Part shown: positions 1 to 6,777 of the stretch, one piece after another
How the letters are laid out: each line of letters begins with the position of its first letter
Numbering within the stretch: the first letter of the stretch is position 1
From: Bermanella sp034111105
GTDB taxonomy: Bacteria; Pseudomonadota; Gammaproteobacteria; Pseudomonadales; Oceanobacteraceae
Direction of reading: 5' to 3'
Assembly: GCA_034111105.1 (NCBI GenBank)
Contig: JAWUXY010000115.1
Span: 1 to 19,568, forward strand
Length of the DNA stretch: 19,568 nucleotides
Program-made: the position numbers and the translations under genes
Notes under the pieces: generated by a model
What the model saw: the letters and a program-made list of their open reading frames with translations, nothing else
Told to the model about the DNA's origin: nothing
Databases searched by the model: none

Positions 1-873
1 GTCTCTACTCGTAGAATTGTGCATGTCATGCACGATATTTTTACAGACCAACTGCAAAATAATTTAGACTTTCTTGGTAAGAGCCAAGCACCATTAAAGA
101 TTCTTGCCGTGGACGATAACCAGCCAAACCTAGAGCTACTAACCACCTGGCTGGGCGACCTAAATGTGGAAGTCATCAGTGCTACCGGTGGACTACAAGC
201 CGTGGAATTTGCCCATCACGAGCGTTTTGATTTGGTCTTTATGGATATTCAAATGCCAGACTTAGATGGTTTGTCTGCAACGAAGAAAATTCGCAAACAA
301 CCCCATAATCTTCACATGCCAATTATCGCACTGACGGCCCATGCCCTACCGACAGAACGTAAACAACTTTTACAGAATGGGTTTGATGACTACCTCACAA
401 AACCCATAAGTGAAGAGCAGTTAATACATTCGTTAATGAAGTGGACTCATTATCAAGGTTATGGCTACAACAAACCCGAAGTCATTCAGCAAGTAAGTGC
501 AGCGACTGATGAAAACGAAAGCAGCGTCATCAATTGGCAACAAAGTTTAACATTAGTCGGGGGTAAAGAAGAGTTAGCCCATAAAATGTTAATTGGATTA
601 ATTAAAGAACTAACCGATATAACACCATTAGTGCTCAATGCAGAGAGAGACGCATTGATTGAGCCCATCCATAAATTACATGGTTTATGTAAATATGTGG
701 GGGCTGAGCATTTACGCCATTGTGTTGAAGGTGCTGAATTATGTTTGAAAACAGATTGCGAGCAGTGGCCACAATATCAACAAGAACTATTGATCGCTAT
801 TGAAGAGATTAAGCAATGGCAAAAAGAAAATATGTCAGGCGTACTACTAGAACAATCATCAATAGAAAGTTAA
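1..873 (+). CDS. barA: Hybrid sensor histidine kinase, BarA/GacS type, C-terminal part (receiver + Hpt domains)
   Basis: The frame is open to the left edge of the window, so this is the 3' end of a longer gene and the ATG at 19 is probably internal. Numbering from that ATG, a receiver domain covers about residues 27-140: acidic pocket VDD near 31-33, phospho-acceptor D76 in FMDIQMPD, and K128 in LTKP. A histidine phosphotransfer (Hpt) domain follows at about 175-270, with the motif HKLHG giving the likely phospho-acceptor H218. Receiver followed by a C-terminal Hpt is the layout of BarA/GacS, which phosphorylates UvrY/GacA and so controls CsrA-sequestering small RNAs in the family. The Hpt motif resembles that of BarA, and gacS next to this housekeeping block is known in related marine genera (recalled, not checked). 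The transmitter and sensor domains lie outside the window, so another tripartite hybrid kinase cannot be excluded. Confidence 0.8.
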   Translation, partial: VSTRRIVHVMHDIFTDQLQNNLDFLGKSQAPLKILAVDDNQPNLELLTTWLGDLNVEVISATGGLQAVEFAHHERFDLVFMDIQMPDLDGLSATKKIRKQPHNLHMPIIALTAHALPTERKQLLQNGFDDYLTKPISEEQLIHSLMKWTHYQGYGYNKPEVIQQVSAATDENESSVINWQQSLTLVGGKEELAHKMLIGLIKELTDITPLVLNAERDALIEPIHKLHGLCKYVGAEHLRHCVEGAELCLKTDCEQWPQYQQELLIAIEEIKQWQKENMSGVLLEQSSIES

Positions 874-883
874 CGCTAATACA

Positions 884-1267
884 TTAAATAATAGTACAAA
901 ATGCCACACAGTATAGGCGCTCATCACTTAATGTGATCAGCGCTTTTTTTCCACCTAATGCCTGTAGTTGATCTAACGCCGCACCCGATAAAACCACCTC
1001 AGGTGCGCCATTTGTTGCATTATTCACTTCAATATTTTGCCACCCCACGCCTTTGGCTATTCCCGTTCCTAATGCTTTGGCGATGGCTTCTTTTGCGCAC
1101 CAGCGTTTCGCTAGAAATGACACTCGAACATGTTCGTCCTGAATATCATAAAAGCGTTTTTGTTCAGCCTGCGTTAAAATACGGGTAACAATTTTATCCC
1201 CTTGTTTTTCATACACGCTTTTTAGCCGATCGATTTCTAAAATATCGGTGCCAATGGCAATGGTCAT
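884..1267 (-). CDS. acpS: Holo-[acyl-carrier-protein] synthase AcpS
   Basis: AcpS transfers the 4'-phosphopantetheine group of coenzyme A to apo acyl-carrier protein in the cytoplasm, activating it for fatty acid synthesis. The 127-residue product has the family's usual length. It shows the N-terminal metal-binding GTDI with D8, the signature FLAKRWCAKEAIAKALGTGI at about 51-70 with metal ligand E60 and K64, and the C-terminal LSDERLYCVAF strand, which resembles E. coli AcpS. The ATG at 1267 lies five bases after the pdxJ stop codon, so translation is probably coupled to pdxJ, and acpS is the last gene of the lepA-acpS block. Its 3' end carries the terminator of the convergent sensor kinase gene on the other strand. 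No terminator for acpS itself was found in the 10-base gap to the convergent gene. Confidence 0.96.
   Translation of the reverse strand: MTIAIGTDILEIDRLKSVYEKQGDKIVTRILTQAEQKRFYDIQDEHVRVSFLAKRWCAKEAIAKALGTGIAKGVGWQNIEVNNATNGAPEVVLSGAALDQLQALGGKKALITLSDERLYCVAFCTII
917..950 (+). terminator. Intrinsic terminator of the sensor kinase gene, embedded in acpS
   Basis: An 11-base stem with a single C-C mismatch (GCGCTCATCAC at 917-927 with GTGATCAGCGC at 933-943, loop TTAAT) is followed directly by seven T at 944-950 on the + strand. It begins 43 bases after the kinase stop codon. The same bases encode the last part of AcpS on the opposite strand, so terminator and protein sequence share the DNA. 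Confidence 0.85.
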
Positions 1268-1272
1268 GTCAA

Positions 1273-2022
1273 CTAACCTTGATTACAAGCCGATGCTTGG
1301 TCTATCAGTTCACGCATTTCTTTCACGGATTGTTTTAAACCAACAAACATGGCGTGCGCCATCATGCTGTGTCCAATATTCAATTCATTAATACCCTTAA
1401 TAGCGGCTATGGCCTGAGTGTTATGGTAGTGCAAACCATGGCCTGCATTAACAATCAAGCCTTTACGGTTACCGTACTCAACACCTTTTTTAATTTTCTC
1501 TAACTGCTTTAATTGGTCAACTTCATTTTCAGCATCGGCATAATGCCCGGTATGAATTTCAATAACAGGAGCACCACATCGTACTGCCGCATCAATTTGT
1601 TTTTCATCCGCATCAATGAACAACGATACTTCTGCATTAATTCGAGCCAGTCGCTCACAGGCGTCTTTTATGACCGCTTCATTGGCAATAACGTTTAAAC
1701 CCCCTTCTGTGGTGAGCTCTTCACGCTTTTCAGGTACTAAACACACGGCATGGGGTTTAACTTGCTCGGCGATACCAATCATTTCATCGGTCACGGCCAT
1801 CTCTAAGTTCATGCGTGTATTGAGCATGTCACGTAACATAAACACATCACGATCTTGAATATGACGGCGATCTTCACGCAGGTGTAATGTAATGCCGTCT
1901 GCGCCGGCTTCCTCTGCTGCCAATGCACCATAAACAGGGTCAGGGTAACGAGTACCACGGGCCTGACGCAGCGTTGCAATGTGGTCAATATTCACACCCA
2001 ATAATACGCGCTGACTTTTCAT
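1273..2022 (-). CDS. pdxJ: Pyridoxine 5'-phosphate synthase PdxJ
   Basis: PdxJ condenses 3-amino-1-hydroxyacetone phosphate (made via PdxA) with 1-deoxyxylulose 5-phosphate to give pyridoxine 5'-phosphate, the last ring-forming step of the DXP-dependent vitamin B6 pathway. The 249-residue product matches the family length (about 243 in E. coli). Visible motifs are GVNIDHIATLRQARG at 9-23, H47 in ITLHLREDRRHI, E74 in NLEMAVT and H195 in NAGHGL; these correspond to the three catalytic residues of E. coli PdxJ (H45, E72, H193). The start is supported by AGGA six bases before the ATG; that ribosome site abuts the recO stop codon, 12 bases upstream. pdxJ directly after recO and before acpS is the standard order in gammaproteobacteria. 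Confidence 0.97.
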   Translation of the reverse strand: MKSQRVLLGVNIDHIATLRQARGTRYPDPVYGALAAEEAGADGITLHLREDRRHIQDRDVFMLRDMLNTRMNLEMAVTDEMIGIAEQVKPHAVCLVPEKREELTTEGGLNVIANEAVIKDACERLARINAEVSLFIDADEKQIDAAVRCGAPVIEIHTGHYADAENEVDQLKQLEKIKKGVEYGNRKGLIVNAGHGLHYHNTQAIAAIKGINELNIGHSMMAHAMFVGLKQSVKEMRELIDQASACNQG

Positions 2023-2034
2023 AACTATTCCTAT

Positions 2035-2748
2035 TTAAAGATGTTTATATTGCTTTAATAACTCACGGGCTTGTATCGGTTTATACCCAATTATAGGCCT
2101 TAAGGCCAACCGTAACAGCCGTTTACACATTTTTAACGTCGCGGCTCGAGAGATATCCCCTTGCGCAAGGTATGTTAAATCTTGCCCATAAAAACAATTA
2201 TTAGGATTTTTTGACGCATAAATATGGCTCACACGTGTCATACCCTGCTCAACGAAAAAACCATAATGGCTATCTTCCTCAACAAAATCAGCGGTTTTGA
2301 AATCCATATCCCACTCATAGCTTTGGCCCATGTGTTCAAGTAATGTTATCTCAAATGTTCTAAGGGCTAATTCTAATTGTTGATTTTGCAAGTTATGCAG
2401 TGCACCTTCATAGGCTTCATAAAGATATTCCGCTTCTACTTCTGCATCACTGCGTAAGGCACGTAAAATCATTTCATTCACATAAAAACCACTGAAAAGG
2501 GCATCCCCTTTTAATGCTAAAGGCAGGCTTTGGCTTTCATACTTGTCTAGGTTTTTAAGTCCAGAATCACCATGAAAAAAGATATGATATTCAATAAATG
2601 GCTGTAAGGCCTGTCCCTGACTCATGGCTTTTTTGACACCACGAGCAATGCAGCGAACGAGTCCATAATCAGGTGTGAATAAATCCACCATGACACTGGA
2701 TTCACGATAAGGTCGAGAGTGAAGAACATATGCGGATTGTTTGATCAT
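2035..2748 (-). CDS. recO: DNA repair protein RecO
   Basis: RecO works with RecR (and RecF) to load RecA onto SSB-coated single-stranded DNA during recombinational gap repair. The 237-residue product is close to the E. coli length (242). The N-terminal OB-fold segment is recognisable (VLHSRPYRESSVMVDLFTPD, then GLVRCIARGVKK), followed by the helical C-terminal domain with the segment RRLLRLALRPIIGYKPIQARELL-like near the end. The four-Cys zinc cluster of Gram-positive RecO is absent, as expected for this group. The gene lies between era and pdxJ. A 101-base gap separates it from era, the longest gap inside the block, and holds a perfect hairpin; recO may therefore be less tightly coupled to era than its neighbours are. 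The ATG has no good ribosome binding site. Confidence 0.95.
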   Translation of the reverse strand: MIKQSAYVLHSRPYRESSVMVDLFTPDYGLVRCIARGVKKAMSQGQALQPFIEYHIFFHGDSGLKNLDKYESQSLPLALKGDALFSGFYVNEMILRALRSDAEVEAEYLYEAYEGALHNLQNQQLELALRTFEITLLEHMGQSYEWDMDFKTADFVEEDSHYGFFVEQGMTRVSHIYASKNPNNCFYGQDLTYLAQGDISRAATLKMCKRLLRLALRPIIGYKPIQARELLKQYKHL

Positions 2749-2816
2749 AGATTATGTATTTACCGCATATCTATAACGAGGAAAATAGAAATAATAATTG
2801 TTTTTTATAATTAGTT

Positions 2817-2838
2817 GGCTCGCGATAATCCGCGAGCC
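2817..2838 (-). repeat. Perfect hairpin between era and recO
   Basis: GGCTCGCG at 2817-2824 and CGCGAGCC at 2831-2838 form a perfect 8-base stem with a 6-base loop, 11 bases after the era stop codon in the direction of transcription. No T-run follows on the - strand, so it is not a canonical intrinsic terminator. It could act as an mRNA-processing or 3'-end stabilising element. Confidence 0.7.
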
Positions 2839-2849
2839 GTAACACAAGA

Positions 2850-3746
2850 TTAATCTAAATCATTATAGCCTAATGATTTTAATGCTCGCTCATCATCCGC
2901 CCAGCCACCTTTTACTTTTACCCAGGTGTTCAGCATCACTTTACTATCGAACATTTTTTCCATATCTAAACGGGCATCTGTGCCTATTTGTTTGATACGC
3001 TCGCCTTTGTCACCAATTAGAATTTTTTTCTGGCCTTCACGTTCAACCAAAATAAGCGCATGAATGGTAACTAAGGTGCCGTTATCTTCGAATTTTTCAA
3101 TTTCGACCGTCATTGAATAAGGTAATTCATCACCTAGTTGACGCATGATTTTTTCACGTACAAGCTCTGCCGCCAAAAAGCGCACACTACGATCGGTAAA
3201 TTGATCACGATCATAAAAGTGCATGCCTTCTGGTATATATTTCGCAATACTTTGCTCTAGGGCTTCTACGTTATTTCCAAGTTTCGCGCTAACGGGCACA
3301 ACCTCTAAGAAGTCCATCCTCTCAGACACTTCTTGCAAATAAGGCAGCAAAGTTGATTTGTCCGCTAGATGATCGACTTTATTGATTACCAGAACACAGG
3401 GAACATTCGCACCCTTAATTTTTTGTAATACGACTTCATCTTCTGGTGTCCATTTAGTGCGATCCACTACAAACACAACAAGATCAACATCTTTAATCGC
3501 ATTAGATGCCACTTTATTGATATAACGGTTTAAAGCTTTTTCTGTATAGCCTTCGTGTAACCCGGGTGTATCGACATAAATTGCTTGAACATCACCCGTG
3601 GTTTTCATACCTAGAATCTGGTGGCGAGTGGTTTGAGGCTTACGCGATGTAATACTGAGCTTTTGCCCAAGAATACGGTTCAGTAACGTTGATTTACCAA
3701 CATTAGGACGGCCAACAATGGCGATGTAGCCACACTTATCATTCAT
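2850..3746 (-). CDS. era: GTPase Era
   Basis: Era is an essential GTPase that binds the 3' end of 16S rRNA and assists 30S subunit assembly. The 298-residue product (301 in E. coli) shows the GTP-binding motifs in order: G1 GRPNVGKST at 12-20, G3 DTPG at 59-62, G4 NKVD at 122-125 and G5 SAK at 153-155. The C-terminal KH RNA-binding domain follows, with the core IGDKGERIKQIG near residues 243-254. Its ATG overlaps the rnc TGA in the four-base ATGA arrangement, and AGGAG lies seven bases upstream, inside rnc. Translational coupling with RNase III is the usual situation for this pair; both act on the same rRNA maturation pathway. Confidence 0.98.
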   Translation of the reverse strand: MNDKCGYIAIVGRPNVGKSTLLNRILGQKLSITSRKPQTTRHQILGMKTTGDVQAIYVDTPGLHEGYTEKALNRYINKVASNAIKDVDLVVFVVDRTKWTPEDEVVLQKIKGANVPCVLVINKVDHLADKSTLLPYLQEVSERMDFLEVVPVSAKLGNNVEALEQSIAKYIPEGMHFYDRDQFTDRSVRFLAAELVREKIMRQLGDELPYSMTVEIEKFEDNGTLVTIHALILVEREGQKKILIGDKGERIKQIGTDARLDMEKMFDSKVMLNTWVKVKGGWADDERALKSLGYNDLD

Positions 3747-4423
3747 GACTCTACTCCTAATGCTTTAAGGGCTTTTTTGGCAGCATTTTGCTCTGCAATA
3801 CGACGACTACTGCCAATTCCCAGAGTCACCTCTGGTAAGGCTTCGATACGACAACTCACTTTAAACTTTTGATCATGCGCTTGGCCAAATACTTCGGTCA
3901 CTTCATAAATAGGCAGACGGTTTTGACTCTTTTGCAAATACTCTTGTAAGCGCGTTTTTGAGTCTTTTAAAACACCATCCATTTTTAAGTCAGTTAAACG
4001 CTCACCATACCAATCGTGTATACGCTCGGTAACCACATCCATACCTGCATCTAAATAAATAGCACCGATAATAGCTTCAATCGCATCCGCTAGAATGGAT
4101 TCTCGATTATAGCCACCGCTTTTTAATTCGCCTGAACCCAATACTAAGAATTCGCCTAAATCAAAATCACGTCCAAGCTCAGCGAGCGTTGTACCGCGAA
4201 CTAAACCTGCCCGTAAACGGCTTAACTTACCTTCTTTTGCCTCTGGGAACTTATGGAATAACGCTTCGGCCACCACGAAATTCACAATGGAATCCCCTAG
4301 GAATTCCAAGCGTTCATTATTTTTACCGCCTTTACTGCGGTGAGTAAGCGCTAAATCTATTAGGCTTTGGTCTTTGAAATCATAGCCAATTCGCTGGCTG
4401 AGCTTTTTTAAAGGATTATTCAC
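3743..4423 (-). CDS. rnc: Ribonuclease III
   Basis: RNase III cleaves double-stranded RNA; it separates 16S and 23S rRNA precursors and processes many mRNAs. The 226-residue product matches E. coli in length. The signature ERLEFLGDS is at 37-45, and the four acidic catalytic residues are E40, D44, D113 and E116, equivalent to E41, D45, D114 and E117 of E. coli. A double-stranded RNA binding domain occupies about 154-224 and ends with GSSRRIAEQNAAKKALKAL. The start is GTG and overlaps the end of the preceding DUF4845 gene by eight bases; no strong ribosome binding site precedes it, so translation is probably coupled to that gene. era overlaps its 3' end by four bases. Confidence 0.98.
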   Translation of the reverse strand: MNNPLKKLSQRIGYDFKDQSLIDLALTHRSKGGKNNERLEFLGDSIVNFVVAEALFHKFPEAKEGKLSRLRAGLVRGTTLAELGRDFDLGEFLVLGSGELKSGGYNRESILADAIEAIIGAIYLDAGMDVVTERIHDWYGERLTDLKMDGVLKDSKTRLQEYLQKSQNRLPIYEVTEVFGQAHDQKFKVSCRIEALPEVTLGIGSSRRIAEQNAAKKALKALGVES

Positions 4424-4775
4424 TGAAATCTATATAATGGTTAAATGTAGCAACAAGTTCGATATTTGATATCAGCGGGACTCGACGCTCATACTCCATA
4501 TCAATGATAATATTAGAACCCTGACCAGTAACTTCCACAAACTCCACAAATTCGCTAACACCGTTAATTTGGAAACGTTTTTGAATCATGTCTTGAATTT
4601 GACTGGCTCGATATTCATTACTGGCAGATTCTTCTTTTAAATTATTGAAAACCGTTTCTACCGACCAATTATCGGAGTACAACGGAAAAACCTTTAACAA
4701 GGTAAAAAAACTGCAAAAACACATCACAATAACAATCAGTATAAAAATGCCACTCGACCCTTGCTGTTTATTCAT
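4416..4775 (-). CDS. DUF4845-family single-pass membrane protein
   Basis: This 119-residue protein has one hydrophobic segment near the N-terminus (about residues 9-29, after MNKQQGSSG) and a short extracytoplasmic domain after LKVFPLYSDNW. The pattern of a GSSGIFILI start, K-x-x-P-x-Y after the membrane segment, and a C-terminal VPLISNIELVATFNHYIDF strand fits the DUF4845 family, whose genes lie between lepB and rnc in pseudomonads (PA0769 position). The function is unknown. AAGG seven bases before the ATG supports the start. It overlaps rnc by eight bases, so it belongs to the same transcript. Here it directly follows lepA because lepB is absent. Family assignment rests on gene position and general pattern. 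Confidence 0.85.
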   Translation of the reverse strand: MNKQQGSSGIFILIVIVMCFCSFFTLLKVFPLYSDNWSVETVFNNLKEESASNEYRASQIQDMIQKRFQINGVSEFVEFVEVTGQGSNIIIDMEYERRVPLISNIELVATFNHYIDFSE

Positions 4776-4812
4776 ATTTCTACCTTATTATTTTATTAAT
4801 CTTTAACTGCAC

Positions 4813-4838
4813 CAGTAGATAGCATTAGCTATCTACTG
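4813..4838 (-). repeat. Perfect hairpin carrying the lepA stop codon in its loop
   Basis: CAGTAGATAGC at 4813-4823 and GCTATCTACTG at 4828-4838 form a perfect 11-base stem around a four-base loop. On the coding (-) strand the lepA stop codon TAA occupies three of the four loop bases (4825-4827), so the upstream arm encodes the last residues of LepA. No T-run follows, so it is not a standard intrinsic terminator. Confidence 0.8.
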
Positions 4839-6627
4839 ACAATACTGCATGGAAAGCAGACTGAGGAACTTCTACGTTACCCACTTGCTTCATGCGTTTT
4901 TTACCGTCTTTTTGTTTCTGTAGCAGTTTCTTCTTACGACTCACGTCACCGCCATAACATTTCGCAGTTACGTTTTTACGTAGTGCTTTAACCGTTGAAC
5001 GAGATACAACTTGGTTACCAATAGCCGATTGAATGGCCACATCAAACATTTGACGAGGAATCAATTCTGCTAATTTTTCACAAAGAGAGCGTCCATAAGT
5101 ACGTGTTTTATCACGGTGAATAATCACAGCAAGCGCATCAACACGCTCTCCGTTAATCAGTATGTCCATGCGTACTAAGGGTGCTGCCTCAAAATGCGTA
5201 AAGCCATAATCCAATGAAGCATAACCTTTACTAACCGATTTTAGTCGATCAAAAAAGTCACCAACCACCTCACTCATTGGCATATCATACTTCAATGCCA
5301 CTTGCGTGCCTGTGAAGTTCATATCCTTTTGAACACCACGTTTTTCAACACACAATGTAATGACATTACCCACCAATTCTTTGGGCACCAAGATATTGGC
5401 TTCACAGATTGGCTCACGCATTTCAGCAACACGACTTGGGTCCGGTAATCTTGATGGGTTTGCCACCTCTATCACGTCACCATTATTCATCGCTAGCTGG
5501 TACACAACGGTTGGTGCAGTGGTTATCAAATCAAGATCGTATTCACGTTCTAAGCGCTCTTGAATAATTTCCATGTGCAATAAACCAAGGAAACCACAAC
5601 GGAAACCTAAACCAAGTGCATCCGAGGATTCAGGTTCAAAAAACAACGAGGCATCATTAAGTGATAACTTATCAAGTGCATCACGGAAGTCTTCATACTG
5701 ATCAGACGACATTGGGAATAAGCCAGCGTATACCTGTGGCTTCACTTTGGTAAAACCAGGCAAAGCAGCTACTTCATCGGCTTTTTTACTGTGAACCAAA
5801 GTATCACCTACTGGCGCACCATGGATATCTTTAATACCTGCACAGATAAAGCCCACTTCACCGGCTTTTAATTCGTTGGTAATCAAACGTTTTGGAGTGA
5901 AAATACCAACCGAGTCAGCGTACCAATCACGCCCAGTTGTTTTAACACGAATCTTGTCGCCCTTTTTCAAGGTGCCGTTCATGACTCGAACCAATGACAC
6001 AACGCCTAAGTAGCTATCAAACCATGAGTCAATGATTAGGGCTTGTAGCTCTCCATCTAGATCCCCTTTTGGTGGCGGAATGCGCTTAATCATGTCTTCC
6101 AATACGTCTTCGATGCCTAAACCGCTTTTTGCACTACAGCGCACGGCTTCTGTTGCATCAATGCCAATGATCTCTTCGATTTCTTGGCTAACCTTATCTG
6201 GGTCCGCCTGAGGCAAGTCCATTTTATTAAGAACGGGAACAACCTCAAGGTCTTGTTCAATGGCGGTATAGCAGTTGGCTACCGATTGAGCCTCTACACC
6301 TTGTGCCGCGTCCACAACCAATAACGCACCTTCACAAGCGGCTAATGAGCGAGATACTTCATAGCTAAAGTCAACATGGCCTGGGGTGTCGATAAAATTG
6401 AGCTGATAAGTTTTTCCATCACGGGACAGATAGTTCAGCGTCACGCTTTGGGCTTTAATAGTAATGCCACGCTCACGTTCAATGTCCATACTATCAAGAA
6501 CTTGCGCTTGCATTTCACGAGCGGTTAGACCTTCACAATGGGAGATAAAGCGGTCAGCCAAGGTAGATTTACCATGGTCGATGTGGGCAATGATTGAAAA
6601 GTTACGAATGTGATCCAGATTACTCAC
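4825..6627 (-). CDS. lepA: Elongation factor 4 (LepA)
   Basis: LepA/EF4 is a ribosome-associated translational GTPase related to EF-G that influences initiation and back-translocation. The 600-residue product matches the E. coli length (599). Motifs in order: G1 AHIDHGKST at 14-22, G2 RERGITI at 51-57, G3 DTPGH at 80-84 and G4 NKMD at 134-137. The LepA-specific C-terminal domain is rich in Lys and Arg (TAKCYGGDVSRKKKLLQKQKDGKKRMKQVG, residue span about 553-582). Translation begins at a GTG (6625-6627), aligned with the conserved N-terminus DHIRNFSIIAHIDHG. In relatives lepA is followed by lepB; here the next gene is the DUF4845 gene. The 150-base gap to mucD probably holds its promoter, but no clear -35/-10 pair was found. 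A 13-base dyad GCGCTTGAAGCGC lies at 6692-6704, about 65 bases upstream of the start. Confidence 0.98.
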   Translation of the reverse strand: MSNLDHIRNFSIIAHIDHGKSTLADRFISHCEGLTAREMQAQVLDSMDIERERGITIKAQSVTLNYLSRDGKTYQLNFIDTPGHVDFSYEVSRSLAACEGALLVVDAAQGVEAQSVANCYTAIEQDLEVVPVLNKMDLPQADPDKVSQEIEEIIGIDATEAVRCSAKSGLGIEDVLEDMIKRIPPPKGDLDGELQALIIDSWFDSYLGVVSLVRVMNGTLKKGDKIRVKTTGRDWYADSVGIFTPKRLITNELKAGEVGFICAGIKDIHGAPVGDTLVHSKKADEVAALPGFTKVKPQVYAGLFPMSSDQYEDFRDALDKLSLNDASLFFEPESSDALGLGFRCGFLGLLHMEIIQERLEREYDLDLITTAPTVVYQLAMNNGDVIEVANPSRLPDPSRVAEMREPICEANILVPKELVGNVITLCVEKRGVQKDMNFTGTQVALKYDMPMSEVVGDFFDRLKSVSKGYASLDYGFTHFEAAPLVRMDILINGERVDALAVIIHRDKTRTYGRSLCEKLAELIPRQMFDVAIQSAIGNQVVSRSTVKALRKNVTAKCYGGDVSRKKKLLQKQKDGKKRMKQVGNVEVPQSAFHAVLSVDS

Positions 6628-6742
6628 GTAGAGACAAACCTAATAGGTGAAAATTGCCGCAATTTTACACGAATTAAGCCTTATAGCATAGGCGCTTGAA
6701 GCGCTAGATGATTGAATAAGCACGGTTTTACAGTAGATAACA

Positions 6743-6770
6743 TGCCTCAATCAGTATTCTAATTGAGGCA
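6743..6770 (-). terminator. Hairpin after mucD, possible terminator of the rpoE operon
   Basis: TGCCTCAAT at 6743-6751 and ATTGAGGCA at 6762-6770 form a perfect 9-base stem with a 10-base loop, starting seven bases beyond the mucD stop codon. The position suits a transcript end for the rpoE-mucD operon. The bases after the stem on the - strand are only moderately T-rich (TGTTATCT), so termination by this hairpin is uncertain. Confidence 0.5.
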
Positions 6771-6777
6771 TACCGAG

